33,778 bases of DNA from Rothia nasimurium (GTDB lineage Bacteria > Actinomycetota > Actinomycetes > Actinomycetales > Micrococcaceae), in NCBI RefSeq assembly GCF_004569295.1, contig NZ_SPQC01000030.1, positions 1 to 33,778 on the forward strand, given 5' to 3'. Numbering within the stretch: the stretch's first letter is position 1; each line of letters begins with the position of its first letter. The position numbers were made by a program, and so were the translations under genes. Shown here in pieces: positions 1-9,906 of the stretch. The notes under the pieces are model-generated. The model saw nothing but the letters and a program-made list of their open reading frames with translations, was not told the origin of the DNA and did not search any database.

Positions 1-1
1 A

Positions 2-1240
2 GTCAAAACCCCGCCCCAGGACGTCCCCTCCCAGCTGGTGGCAACCGAGAAGCCCTCAACCTTCGCCCGCATCGCAGGCGGCAACGTCGGCCTCTCCATC
101 GGCGCAGCCCTGGCTGCCTTCATCGTCGGTGGCCTGCTGATTGCAGCAACCGACCCCGCCACCCAGAAAGCGGCCTCCTACTTCTTTGCCCGCCCCATGG
201 ACACCATCAGCGCGGGCTGGACTGCCGCCTACGAGTCCTACTTGGCCCTGCTACAAGGCGCTATCTACAACCCCAACGGTAAGAGCTTTGTCCAGCAGAT
301 TCGCCCCATCACCGAAACCCTGACTGTAGCCACCCCGCTCATCTTTGCAGGCCTGGCCGTAGCCCTCTCTTTCCGAGCAGGTCTTTTCAACATCGGTGCC
401 CAGGGCCAGATTATCCTCGGTGCTATCGTCTCCGGCTGGGTGGGCCTCAACGCCGGTCTTCCCGCCATTATCACCATCCCCCTGGTTGTCCTGGGCGGCA
501 TCATCGGCGGCGCAATCTGGGGCGGTATCATCGGTGTCCTCAAGGCCAAGACCGGTGCCCACGAAGTGATCCTGTCCATCATGATGAACTACATCGCGGC
601 CAACCTGCTGGTCTACCTGCTCAAGACCCCCCTGCTCCAGCGCGAAGGTAGCTCCAACCCCATCTCCGAAAAGCTGCCCGAAAACGCAGTCTTCCCCCAG
701 ATTCTGGGCCCCTCCTTCCGCCTCCACCTGGGCTTCATCCTCGCCATCCTGGCCGTCCTCTTTATCAGCTGGCTCCTGAACCGATCCACCATTGGCTTCC
801 GCCTGCGTGCAGTCGGCGCTAACCCCAACGCCGCCCGCACCGCAGGTATCTCGGTTGCCTCCGGCTACATCATCGTCATGGCCATCTCCGGCGCCCTCGC
901 AGGCCTCGGCGGAACCGCCCAAGTCGCAGGCACCGAAAAGGTGCTCACCACCGGCATCGCAGGCACCCTAGGCTTCGACGCCATCACCGTAGCCCTGCTC
1001 GGACGCTCCACCCCCTGGGGCACCTTCTTCGCAGCCCTCCTCTTCGGCGCCTTCCGCGTAGGCGGCGTCTCCATGCAGGTCGCCACCGGCACCTCCATCG
1101 ACATCGTCCTCGTGCTCCAGGCCCTCATCGTCCTCTTCATCGCCGCACCCCCGCTGGTCCGCGCCATGTTCCGTCTGCCCGACCCCACCGGCAAGCCCAA
1201 GAAAAAGAAGTCAGTTAAGAAGAAGGCCGTGGAGGCATAA
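2..1240 (+). CDS. Nucleoside ABC transporter permease (BmpA/NupP type), 5' end cut by the window
   Basis: This is an inner-membrane permease of the BPD_transp_2 family, which carries nucleosides with a BmpA-type lipoprotein and an ATPase. The protein is strongly hydrophobic with about nine to ten membrane segments. The family hallmark FRAGLFNIGAQGQ lies at about residues 112-124, counted from the GTG at 38. It ends in a lysine-rich tail. The frame is open back to position 2 and the GTG at 38 has no well-spaced ribosome binding site, so the real start is probably upstream of the window. GTG 38 remains an alternative. The second permease follows after 2 bases, so the two are co-transcribed and probably form a heterodimer. 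The deaminases and phosphorylase downstream favour nucleosides over sugars as substrate. The family is sure; the exact substrate is inferred. Confidence 0.9.
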   Translation, partial: VKTPPQDVPSQLVATEKPSTFARIAGGNVGLSIGAALAAFIVGGLLIAATDPATQKAASYFFARPMDTISAGWTAAYESYLALLQGAIYNPNGKSFVQQIRPITETLTVATPLIFAGLAVALSFRAGLFNIGAQGQIILGAIVSGWVGLNAGLPAIITIPLVVLGGIIGGAIWGGIIGVLKAKTGAHEVILSIMMNYIAANLLVYLLKTPLLQREGSSNPISEKLPENAVFPQILGPSFRLHLGFILAILAVLFISWLLNRSTIGFRLRAVGANPNAARTAGISVASGYIIVMAISGALAGLGGTAQVAGTEKVLTTGIAGTLGFDAITVALLGRSTPWGTFFAALLFGAFRVGGVSMQVATGTSIDIVLVLQALIVLFIAAPPLVRAMFRLPDPTGKPKKKKSVKKKAVEA

Positions 1241-1242
1241 CC

Positions 1243-2535
1243 ATGAGCGTCACCGCAACTCCCGAAACCACCGCCAGCACTTCAGAAGAAAAGCTGGTCG
1301 TCAAAAACTGGAAGAACCCTATCATCTACGGGGTACTCGCCATCATCGGCACCCTGCTCATCGCCCTGCGCGCCCCCAAGAGCACCATCCGCATGGGCAT
1401 CAGCGACGGCGTCAGCTGGTTCTCCGCCGAACCCCTGAACATCAACCCCCAGGTCTACGGCTGGGTAGCCTCCATCGTCATGCTGGCCCTCGCAGGCTAC
1501 GCCCTGGTGACAACCAACGCCGGCAAGACCCTGGGCCGCTGGGTAGCCCCCCTCTTCTGGTTCGCCTTCGCCTCCGGCCTACTCATCTGGGCTATCGGCT
1601 CTACCGCCAAGCCAGAACTCTCCCTGGTCTCCCTGCTCAACGGCGCCGTGCTGCTCTCCATCCCCATGATCTTCGGCTCCATGGGTGGCCTGCTCTGCGA
1701 GCGCTCCGGCATCGTCAACATCGCCATCGAAGGCCAGCTCCTACTGGGCGCCTTCTCAGCCGTCCTGGTAGGTTCCATCACGAAGAACGCCTGGGCAGGC
1801 CTCCTTGCAGCCATGATCGGCGGCATGCTGGTCTCAGCCCTGCTGGCCCTCTTCTCCATCAAGTACCTGGTCGACCAGGTCATCGTGGGTGTCGTGGTCA
1901 ACGTCCTGGTCTCAGGCCTCACCGGCTTCCTCTTCAGCCGAGTCCTTGAACCCAACGCGTCCACCCTCAACTCAGCGCCCAAGCTGCCGGCCTTCGCCAT
2001 CCCCGGCCTCTCCGAGATTCCTGTTCTGGGCCCCGTCCTCTTCAACCAGAATGTGCTGGTCTACCTCATGTACATCGTGGTAGCCGTCATCTGGTTCGCC
2101 CTCAACAAGACCCGCTGGGGCCTGCGCACCCGCGCCGTCGGCGAACACCCCAAGGCCGCCGACACCCTGGGCGTCAACGTCAACCGCCTCCGCGCCACCA
2201 ACGTGCTGCTGGCCGGTGCTGTAGCCGGTATGGGCGGTGCCTTCTTCACCCTGGTCTCCGTATCCTCCTTCAACTCCGACATGACCGCAGGCCAGGGCTA
2301 TATCGCCCTCGCCGCCCTCATCTTCGGCCGCTGGACCCCCATCGGAGCCCTCTCTGCTGCCCTCCTCTTCGGCTTCTCCCTCAACCTGCAGTTCGTTCTC
2401 TCCATCCTGGGCACCAGCGTGCCCACCGAACTGCTCGCCATGCTGCCCTACCTGGTCACCATCTTCGCGGTAGCTGGTCTGGTGGGGCGCTCCCGCGGTC
2501 CCGCCGCAGTGGGCAAGCCCTACATCAAGGAGTAG
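1243..2535 (+). CDS. Nucleoside ABC transporter permease (NupQ type)
   Basis: This is the second permease of the same importer, 430 residues and hydrophobic throughout after a polar N-terminus of about 25 residues. The family motif CERSGIVNIAIEGQ is at about residues 152-165 and matches the equivalent segment of the preceding permease. It has an extra N-terminal hydrophobic region (about 27-120) before the conserved core. The ATG lies 2 bases after the stop of the upstream permease, so translation is probably coupled. In the NupNOPQ and BmpA systems of other bacteria the pair is made with an ATPase and a lipoprotein, which would be expected just upstream of this window. Downstream cytidine deaminase and thymidine phosphorylase support nucleoside uptake. 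Confidence 0.92.
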   Translation: MSVTATPETTASTSEEKLVVKNWKNPIIYGVLAIIGTLLIALRAPKSTIRMGISDGVSWFSAEPLNINPQVYGWVASIVMLALAGYALVTTNAGKTLGRWVAPLFWFAFASGLLIWAIGSTAKPELSLVSLLNGAVLLSIPMIFGSMGGLLCERSGIVNIAIEGQLLLGAFSAVLVGSITKNAWAGLLAAMIGGMLVSALLALFSIKYLVDQVIVGVVVNVLVSGLTGFLFSRVLEPNASTLNSAPKLPAFAIPGLSEIPVLGPVLFNQNVLVYLMYIVVAVIWFALNKTRWGLRTRAVGEHPKAADTLGVNVNRLRATNVLLAGAVAGMGGAFFTLVSVSSFNSDMTAGQGYIALAALIFGRWTPIGALSAALLFGFSLNLQFVLSILGTSVPTELLAMLPYLVTIFAVAGLVGRSRGPAAVGKPYIKE

Positions 2536-2564
2536 GCCCGGACGGACGCAGGGAGGTAAGTAGC

Positions 2565-2675
2565 GCCATTCGGGCATGCCGCCGCCGCGCAACCATTCTT
2601 TCTCCTCGCGCGGGGCGCTCGTCGAAATTCATCGCCAGGCCCGATCCACGCGCTGGCAGGCGGCATACCCTACCG
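2565..2675. repeat. Imperfect palindromic intergenic element (copy A)
   Basis: This element lies between the permease and cdd. The left arm around 2570-2590 (GGGCATGCCGCC core) matches in inverted orientation the right arm around 2650-2672 (GGCGGCATACCC core). The middle contains CTCGTCGAAATTCATCGCCAG at about 2619-2639, nearly the same as the middle of the element upstream of eno. It looks like a dispersed intergenic repeat of the REP or MITE kind; nothing in it looks coding. Confidence 0.5.
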
Positions 2676-2704
2676 GCGTTTGAGCTCCTTCTCTCTCTAA
2701 ACCG

Positions 2705-2739
2705 AGTGGCCGCTACCTTCATGTAGGGTAGCGGCCACT
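2705..2739. terminator. Strong hairpin between the permease operon and cdd
   Basis: A perfect 13-bp stem (2705-2717 with 2727-2739) encloses a 9-base loop. A moderately T-rich stretch follows, but no clean T run. It may end the transporter transcript, or act as a processing or attenuation hairpin ahead of cdd. Confidence 0.5.
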
Positions 2740-2823
2740 GCCGTCTTAACGTTCTTAAATTTCGGCTGCCGGGGCGTCCGCCTCCGCCTCCCCGTACCTG
2801 TAGAAAAACAAAGGAAGATACCA

Positions 2824-3249
2824 ATGACTGCACAAGACATTGACTGGGATCAGCTCACCGCTGCCGCCACCGCAGCCCTGGCGAACTCCTACTCGCCCTA
2901 CTCCAACTTCGCGGTGGGGGCCGCGGCCCTAACCACCGACGGACGCCTGATTATCGGTGCTAACATCGAAAATGCCTCCTACGGGATTACCCTCTGCGCC
3001 GAATGTTCCCTCATCTCCGAGCTCTTCCGCACCGGCGGCGGCAAGCTCGCAGCCTTTGCCTGTGTCGATAAGGACGGCAACGCCCTGATGCCCTGCGGCC
3101 GCTGCCGCCAGCTGCTCTACGAACACAGCATCCCCGGCATGCTCCTGCGCTCCACCAGCGGAGTGCTCACCATCGAGCAGATGCTGCCCGACGCCTTCGG
3201 CCCCGACCGCCTAGCTGCCCCTAACGTCCTTATCTTTCCCGTTCACTGA
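2824..3249 (+). CDS. cdd: Cytidine deaminase
   Basis: This enzyme hydrolyses cytidine and deoxycytidine to uridine and deoxyuridine in the cytoplasm. The 141-residue length fits the small homotetrameric class. Zinc ligands and the catalytic glutamate are visible as C58-A-E60 in the segment ITLCAECS, and as P-C91-G-R-C94 later. The substrate-binding asparagine and glutamate lie in GANIENASYG at about 45-54. The ATG at 2824 is preceded by an AAAGGAAG ribosome binding site. It stands between a nucleoside importer and thymidine phosphorylase, so imported pyrimidine nucleosides can be deaminated and then cleaved to base and sugar phosphate. Confidence 0.97.
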   Translation: MTAQDIDWDQLTAAATAALANSYSPYSNFAVGAAALTTDGRLIIGANIENASYGITLCAECSLISELFRTGGGKLAAFACVDKDGNALMPCGRCRQLLYEHSIPGMLLRSTSGVLTIEQMLPDAFGPDRLAAPNVLIFPVH

Positions 3250-3363
3250 CCGCTTTGCTCAGGCCAAGCCCCGGCGCAAACTGGCATACTGGAAGAGACG
3301 CCCGAACAACACGACATAACAGGGCAGGGGAGCGAAGCTGCACCCTGCCGGGAAGGTGAGCGC

Positions 3364-4662
3364 TTGAGCACCGAAGCTTTCGACGCCGTAGACATTATCC
3401 GCATCAAACGCGACCATGGAACCCTCACCAACGACCAGATTGACTGGGTCATCGACGCCTACACCCGCAGTGTCGTAGCCGACGAGCAGATGAGCGCCCT
3501 GGCCATGGCTATCTTCCTTAACGGCATGAACCGCGAAGAGATCGCCCGCTGGACCGATGCTATGATCCGCTCCGGCGAGCGCATGGACTTCTCATCCATC
3601 ATCGGCCCCGACAAAAAGCTTGCCACCGCAGACAAGCACTCCACCGGCGGCGTCGGCGACAAAGTTACCCTGCCTCTGGCCCCGCTGGTCGCCGTCTATA
3701 ACGTGGCCGTACCCCAGCTCTCAGGCCGCGGCCTGGGCCACACCGGCGGTACCCTCGACAAGCTCGAAGCTATCCCCGGCTGGCAGGCCAACATTTCCAA
3801 CGAAAAGACCCTCGATATTCTTGGCACCGTCGGCGCTGTTATCTCAGCCGCAGGCACCGGCCTGGCCACCGCCGACAAGAAGCTCTACGCCCTGCGCGAC
3901 ACCACCTCCACTGTCGAGGCAATCCCGCTCATTGCCTCGTCCATTATGAGCAAGAAAATTGCCGAAGGTACCGACTCCCTGGTGCTCGACGTCAAGGTCG
4001 GTTCCGGTGCCTTTATGAAGGACGCCGCGCGCGCCCGTGAGCTGGCAGAGGTCATGGTTGAGCTGGGCCAGGGTGCCGGCGTTAAAACCAGTGCCCTGCT
4101 CACCAACATGGATACCCCCCTGGGCCTGGCCGTTGGCAACGCCAACGAGGTGGCAGAATCCGTTGAGGTGCTCGCCGGTGGTGGGCCCGCCGATATTGTC
4201 GAACTGACCGTTGAGCTGGCCCGGGTCATGCTCAAAAACTCCGGTATCGACGCCGACCCCGCCGAGGCTCTTGCGGACGGCCGCGCCATGGACAAGTGGC
4301 GCGAAATGATTTCCGCCCAGGGCGGCGACCCCGATGCAGCCCTGCCTCAGGCCCGCGAAACCCACACCGTCTACGCTGACGCAAGCGGCACCCTAACCCG
4401 CCTGGACGCCCTGGCCGTGGGCGTGGCGTCCTGGCGCCTGGGCGCAGGCCGAGCCCGCAAGGAAGACGCCGTGCAGCTGGCAGCGGGCATCAACCTGCAC
4501 GCCAAGCCCGGCGACACCGTCACCGCAGGTCAGCCCCTGATGACCCTGATGACCGACACCCCTGAACGCTTTGAACGAGCCCTGGAATCCCTCAAGGACG
4601 CTTGGACTATCGGAGGCGATTACACCCCCACCGACCTGATTCTGGATAGAATCAACGCTTAA
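3364..4662 (+). CDS. deoA: Thymidine (pyrimidine-nucleoside) phosphorylase
   Basis: This enzyme splits thymidine or deoxyuridine with phosphate to give the base and deoxyribose-1-phosphate. The 432-residue length is usual for the family. Visible motifs are the phosphate-binding DKHSTGGVGDK at about 90-100 and the family signature beginning GRGLGHTGGTLDKLEAIPG at about 121-139. A C-terminal pyrimidine-phosphorylase domain follows from about residue 345. Translation probably starts at TTG 3364, because GGAAGGTGAG lies just upstream and no in-frame ATG is better placed. It follows cdd by about 114 bases and belongs to the same salvage block. The family also contains Pdp, which acts on uridine and thymidine, so substrate range is open. 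Confidence 0.95.
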   Translation: MSTEAFDAVDIIRIKRDHGTLTNDQIDWVIDAYTRSVVADEQMSALAMAIFLNGMNREEIARWTDAMIRSGERMDFSSIIGPDKKLATADKHSTGGVGDKVTLPLAPLVAVYNVAVPQLSGRGLGHTGGTLDKLEAIPGWQANISNEKTLDILGTVGAVISAAGTGLATADKKLYALRDTTSTVEAIPLIASSIMSKKIAEGTDSLVLDVKVGSGAFMKDAARARELAEVMVELGQGAGVKTSALLTNMDTPLGLAVGNANEVAESVEVLAGGGPADIVELTVELARVMLKNSGIDADPAEALADGRAMDKWREMISAQGGDPDAALPQARETHTVYADASGTLTRLDALAVGVASWRLGAGRARKEDAVQLAAGINLHAKPGDTVTAGQPLMTLMTDTPERFERALESLKDAWTIGGDYTPTDLILDRINA

Positions 4663-4698
4663 AACCTCCCTTCGACCCTGCAAGAAAAGAGAAGAACC

Positions 4699-6174
4699 GT
4701 GGGCCTATTTAGCCGCAAAAAAACTCAGGCACCTGCCCCCGCACAGAACACCGCTAGCGACACCGCCCAGCGGGATGTTCTGGCAACCGGCATCGACGCC
4801 GAACAGGCTCATACACCCAAGACTGCTGAGACTACCCCTGCCCCCACTCGCCTGGGCGCAGGCGAGGGCCTCAAGGCCGTTGTCAAGCTCATGCGTGCCA
4901 AGGCAGAGGGCCAGGTGACCCTGAACCTGACCCAGAACGCCAACGACATGAAGTACACCCTCTACCAGCGCGGCCAGGAAGTTGAATCTGGCCTGGTCAC
5001 CCCCGGTAGCGAGTGGTTCCAGGCCGTTGCTGACCTCTACGTTGAGGAAGAAAAGAGCGAGCGCGGCGCCTGGAACCGCGCCCTGATCGTGGTTAACCCC
5101 GCTATCGGCAGCGATGCGGCTGTGCACGCTTCTTTCATGAACACCGCCACCAGCAAGACCCACAACCTCAACTACGCCCTCGACATGGGCGCTGCCCAGG
5201 TTCAGCAGGCTGGCGAGGTCGGGCAGCCCGGTGAGGCCCAGCAGGGTAAGAACGCCGCCCCCGCCCCGGTCGCCGCAGGGCAGGGGGAAACCGCCGCCCA
5301 GGCTGAGGACCGCATGAGCCGTATCTCAGCCCGCCTGGCCCAGGAGAAGGCTGACCAGAACGAAGCGGAGAAGGCTGAAATCCCCGCTGAGGAAGCCTCA
5401 GACACCGCTGAAGAAGTGGCTGTAGAGCCTGCGCAGGAAGAGGCCCCCACAGCAGAAGCAGGCAGCGCTGAAGAAGCTGCTGCGGAAGAAGCTACCGCCG
5501 AGGAGACTCCCGAAGCAGATGCCGCTTACCAGCAGGGTGCCGTGACCGCCGCTGCCGCTGAGAACTACCCGGCGACTGCGAGCGTCCGCTCAGCAGAACC
5601 GGCAGAAGAAGCAGCCCCGACTCTGGACGCCCCCATGACCGGCACCAGCGTCGATATCGCCCCCTCCTACGCCGAGCACAGCCAGCCCAAGCCCTCTGCC
5701 ACCAAGAAGGCCAGTGGCAACCTGGTGCTGACCGAAGCCGAAGTTGTCTCCCGCTTCGCTCCGGCCTACGAGGCCCTGTTCGGTGCGGACGGCACCGCCC
5801 GTGATGTGTCCACCGTGCTCATCCGCGTGCGTACCCTGGGCTCCTACTACGACGCCCTTACCCACGTGCGCCGTAACGGCTTCTGGGAGCAGGTACGCAC
5901 CTTCGACCTGATCCCCGAAGAGACCCTGGCAATTCTGCAGCTCAAGGCCGACTCCTATAAGGAAGGCCACGGCTCACCCCTGGCCATCAACATCCGCTTC
6001 ACCCCCGGAACCCCGGTCGAAGCCTCCTTCGACTACGCCGATGAAGAAGCCTTCGTGCGCTACCCCGAACACCTGCCCGCCCAGCAGTACGTTGAAGAGC
6101 TGCGCATGTTCCCCCGTACCGGCGAGAACATCCCGGCCCACATGAGCGAAGCCCTAGCCTCCTGGACCTTCTAG
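4699..6174 (+). CDS. Uncharacterised acidic two-domain protein
   Basis: I do not recognise this 491-residue protein with certainty. It starts at GTG 4699 behind a purine-rich AGAGAAG. A basic start (GLFSRKK) leads to a folded region at about 55-165. A long low-complexity linker rich in Ala and Glu follows at about 170-335. A second folded region at about 343-491 contains VEASFDYADEEAF and ends FPRTGENIPAHMSEALASWTF. That C-terminal pattern (acidic tyrosine patch, then FPR and Pro) weakly recalls the YezG-like immunity fold; this is a guess. Both folded parts contain a V-x-A-S-F strand (about 142-146 and 440-444), which hints at an old internal duplication. There is no signal peptide or membrane segment. 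It lies 36 bases after deoA and may share its transcript. Confidence 0.8.
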   Translation: MGLFSRKKTQAPAPAQNTASDTAQRDVLATGIDAEQAHTPKTAETTPAPTRLGAGEGLKAVVKLMRAKAEGQVTLNLTQNANDMKYTLYQRGQEVESGLVTPGSEWFQAVADLYVEEEKSERGAWNRALIVVNPAIGSDAAVHASFMNTATSKTHNLNYALDMGAAQVQQAGEVGQPGEAQQGKNAAPAPVAAGQGETAAQAEDRMSRISARLAQEKADQNEAEKAEIPAEEASDTAEEVAVEPAQEEAPTAEAGSAEEAAAEEATAEETPEADAAYQQGAVTAAAAENYPATASVRSAEPAEEAAPTLDAPMTGTSVDIAPSYAEHSQPKPSATKKASGNLVLTEAEVVSRFAPAYEALFGADGTARDVSTVLIRVRTLGSYYDALTHVRRNGFWEQVRTFDLIPEETLAILQLKADSYKEGHGSPLAINIRFTPGTPVEASFDYADEEAFVRYPEHLPAQQYVEELRMFPRTGENIPAHMSEALASWTF

Positions 6175-6199
6175 GCCCACTTACCCCGCACCTGACACA

Positions 6200-6235
6200 C
6201 CCGCCCCGAAAGGGCTCCGGCCTTTTCGTGGCGGG
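6200..6235 (+). terminator. Imperfect GC-rich hairpin after the acidic protein
   Basis: CCCGCCCCGAAAGG pairs imperfectly with CCTTTTCGTGGCGGG across a short loop. It lies 25 bases after the stop codon and just before add. There is no T run after it, so termination may be partial. Confidence 0.45.
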
Positions 6236-6260
6236 CCACTACTGAAAGAACCTTCCCCGC

Positions 6261-7490
6261 ATGACCGCAGCCGCGCCCACCCTGACCTGGCTCCAGAAAC
6301 TCCCCAAAGTCTGCCTGCACGACCACCTCGACGGTGGACTGTTGCCCGAGACCCTCATCGAGCTAGCTGACCAGGTGGGCCACACCCTACCCGCGACCGA
6401 CCCGCAGGAACTGGGGGAGTGGTTCAAGCAGGCAGCGGACTCCCGCTCCCTGGCCCGCTACCTAGAAACCTTTGAGCACACCGTAGCCGTCATGCAAACC
6501 GCAGATAACTTGCGCCGGGTCGCCCTCGAGCACGTACTGACCCTGGCCGCAGACGGCGTCATCTACGGTGAAGTACGCTGGGCCCCCGAACTGCACCTGC
6601 GCGGCGGGCTCACCATGGCCCAGGCCGTTGAAGCGGTCGCCGACGGGCTCATGGACGGCATGGAGCAGGTAGCTCGGGCAGGCGGACGCATCCTGGTCAA
6701 CCAGATTCTGTGCGCCATGCGCCACCAAAACAACTCCCTGGAGGTCGTCAAAACCGCCCTGGCCTACCGGGCCCTGGGCGTGGTGGGCTTCGACCTGGCC
6801 GGGCCCGAGGACGGCTACCCCACAGCCCTGTGTGCCGAAGCCCTGAACCTTGCCGCCGAGCACTTCCTGCCCGTCACCCTCCACGCCGGTGAAGCCTTCG
6901 GCCTGGCCTCTATCCGTGAAGCCCTGGTCACCGGCCGGGCCCTGCGACTGGGCCACGGCGTCCGCATCACCGAAGACATCACAGCCCGTACCCTGGCAGA
7001 GATCGACCCCGACGGTTCCCTAATGCCCGGGGCAGACCCCAGCCAGACCGTCCTGCAGCTGGGCGAGGTCGCCGAAGCCGTCAAAAACCGCCGTATTGTG
7101 CTTGAAACCTGCCCCTGCTCCAACCTACAGACCGACGCTGCCGAAAAAGCCAGCAACGTGGGGCAGAAGAAGGCCTTTGAACCGGCCCTCAGCCACGAAG
7201 AGCACCCGGCAGCCCTGCTCCTGCAGGCCGGGTTCGCGGTCACCATCAACCCCGATAACCGCCTAATGAGTGCCACCAGCATGAACCGGGAATTCGCCGA
7301 ACTCGCCACCCACCAGGGCTTTGGCCTGCCCGAATTCTTTGAAGTCACCTACAACGCCATCAACGGAGCCTTCTGCTCCTTCGACGAAAAACAGGCCCTG
7401 CTCACCAGCATCCAGAGCGCCTACGGGCAGCTGGCCCTCGAAGAGCCCGGCCAGGCAGGCGCTGGCCAGAAAGAGCAGCGCGGCGCATGA
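6261..7490 (+). CDS. add: Adenosine deaminase
   Basis: This enzyme deaminates adenosine and deoxyadenosine to inosine and deoxyinosine. Metal and catalytic residues of the amidohydrolase fold are all present: H20-D-H22 (CLHDHLDGG), H208-A-G-E211, the active-site histidine H232 in LGHGVR, and D332 in TINPDN. At 409 residues it is somewhat longer than the roughly 340-360 common for the family, with an acidic insertion around 245-265. The ATG at 6261 fits the alignment of the N-terminal LPKVCLHDHLDGG motif. It overlaps the following mazG-like gene by 4 bases (ATGA), so the two are translationally coupled. It completes the nucleoside salvage set of this region. Confidence 0.95.
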   Translation: MTAAAPTLTWLQKLPKVCLHDHLDGGLLPETLIELADQVGHTLPATDPQELGEWFKQAADSRSLARYLETFEHTVAVMQTADNLRRVALEHVLTLAADGVIYGEVRWAPELHLRGGLTMAQAVEAVADGLMDGMEQVARAGGRILVNQILCAMRHQNNSLEVVKTALAYRALGVVGFDLAGPEDGYPTALCAEALNLAAEHFLPVTLHAGEAFGLASIREALVTGRALRLGHGVRITEDITARTLAEIDPDGSLMPGADPSQTVLQLGEVAEAVKNRRIVLETCPCSNLQTDAAEKASNVGQKKAFEPALSHEEHPAALLLQAGFAVTINPDNRLMSATSMNREFAELATHQGFGLPEFFEVTYNAINGAFCSFDEKQALLTSIQSAYGQLALEEPGQAGAGQKEQRGA

Positions 7491-8191
7491 CCCGGTCGAG
7501 ACAAGAGTACCCTGCCCCAGCACCAGAACCCGGTGACCTCGGGGGCAGCTTCGAGCACCTGATGGAACTCATGCAGACCCTCCGCAGCCCAGACGGTTGC
7601 GCCTGGACGTCCGCCCAAACCCACGCGTCCATCATGCACTACCTCATCGAAGAAACCTACGAGGTCGCCGAAGCCGTTGAAGCCCCTGGCGGAGTCAACC
7701 TGCCCCTGCTGCGCGAAGAACTCGGGGATGTGCTGCTCAACGTCATCTTCCACGCCACCATGGCCGCCGAAACCCCCGCCGCGCAGGGCGGCTTCACCAT
7801 GCAGGACGTCATCAACGGGCTCGCCGCCAAACTGGTGCGCCGCAACCCCCATGTCTTCGCGGCGACCGACCAGGGCAACGAAAAGCTCAGCGCCGCCGAC
7901 ATCTACGACGCCTGGGACCAGCTCAAACAAGCCGAAAAACCCGAACGCACCGGCCCCTTCGACGGGCTCCCACCGGCCCTGCCCGCGCTCGCCCTCGCCT
8001 CCAAGGTCGCGGAGAGAGCCGAGACCGCCGGGGCTGACCTTACGGGCGCGGACGCCGGTGGGCAGCTCCCAGACTTCGCTAACGAGCAGGAGCTGGGCGC
8101 CTACCTCTACGAGCTGGCAGCCTCTACCCGCACCGTTGGGCTCGATGCGGAGCGGGCCCTACGGACCTATGTGCAAGGGTTGATTCGGTAA
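7487..8191 (+). CDS. mazG: MazG-type nucleoside triphosphate pyrophosphohydrolase
   Basis: This protein hydrolyses nucleoside triphosphates to monophosphate and pyrophosphate, a house-cleaning role. The metal-binding helix pair is clear: E55-E-x-x-E59 in LIEETYEVAEAVE, and E78-x-x-D81 in REELGDVLLNVIFHA. The segment FEHLMELMQTLRSPDGCAW (about 22-40) is typical of MazG N-termini. At 234 residues it carries one MazG domain plus a divergent tail, and not the two full domains of E. coli MazG. It starts inside the end of add (ATGA overlap). A mazG gene just before eno is also found in Mycobacterium, which supports the assignment. Confidence 0.92.
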   Translation: MTRSRQEYPAPAPEPGDLGGSFEHLMELMQTLRSPDGCAWTSAQTHASIMHYLIEETYEVAEAVEAPGGVNLPLLREELGDVLLNVIFHATMAAETPAAQGGFTMQDVINGLAAKLVRRNPHVFAATDQGNEKLSAADIYDAWDQLKQAEKPERTGPFDGLPPALPALALASKVAERAETAGADLTGADAGGQLPDFANEQELGAYLYELAASTRTVGLDAERALRTYVQGLIR

Positions 8192-8200
8192 AAGTAATAC

Positions 8201-8322
8201 ACCGTATGCGGCACCGCTTAGCCCTCCGACCCTCTCATTCCTCGCCTGGCGGCTCGTCATGATTCACGCCAGCCCCTCACACCAGCCCCGCGCCAGCGGG
8301 CTGCTGCGGTGCCGCATACGGT
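8201..8322. repeat. Palindromic intergenic element (copy B), perfect 17-bp inverted arms
   Basis: The 356-base gap between mazG and eno begins with this element. Arms 8201-8217 and 8306-8322 are perfect inverted repeats (core CCGTATGCGGCACCGC) separated by 88 bases. The middle carries CTCGCCTGGCGGCTCGTC and GATTCACGCCAGCC (8261-8274). The latter occurs identically at 10056-10069 and nearly at 2627-2641. RNA from it would fold into a long branched hairpin that could end the mazG transcript. It looks like one copy of a dispersed repeat. Confidence 0.6.
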
Positions 8323-8445
8323 TCGGTGGCTTTTTATCCCATAAGGTAGTTGTGACCCGTTGGTCAGAATCCCACAAAACCTCAGAAGTACTGAAGAAAA
8401 CCGTTGGAAATGTTGAATTCCTGTGTGCTTATGTGGGTTTTTTGG

Positions 8446-8451
8446 TAGACT
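8446..8451 (+). promoter_or_regulatory. Candidate -10 box of the eno promoter
   Basis: TAGACT lies 97 bases upstream of the eno start, after a T-rich stretch (GGTTTTTTGG). The same TAGACT hexamer occurs in plausible -10 positions upstream of DUF501 (14381), greA and fumC in this window. No convincing -35 box is seen at 16-18 bases. Confidence 0.35.
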
Positions 8452-8502
8452 GGGGGCATAAACGCGCGCGGGCTCCACGGCCCGATCAGCAACCGGCTGT
8501 AG

Positions 8503-9827
<1,325 letters not shown>

Positions 9828-9828
<1 letters not shown>

Positions 9829-9898
9829 TCTGCCCCCCCTCTCTAAGGTAAGAGAATAAGGACGCCCGTGCCCCGGCCAGGTTGCCCCTGACCGGGGC
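9828..9898. repeat. Left direct repeat flanking the bacteriocin island
   Basis: This segment starts at the last base of the eno stop codon and matches 13534-13602 with only a few mismatches and a 2-base length difference in the C run. It includes the eno terminator. The two copies bracket the AT-rich island exactly, as expected for a duplicated insertion site or a recombination scar. Confidence 0.75.
9871..9897 (+). terminator. eno terminator hairpin
   Basis: CCCCGGCCAGG pairs with CCTGACCGGGG around a 5-base loop, with one C-A mismatch. It is followed by TTTGCG. The copy at 13575-13601 has a perfect stem. Confidence 0.65.
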
Positions 9899-9906
9899 TT
9901 TGCGTA

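Noticed and set aside
251-922. Long minus-strand frame opposite the first permease
   Set aside because: The translation is rich in Asp, Gly and Gln with no recognisable domain, and the permease on the other strand is certain.
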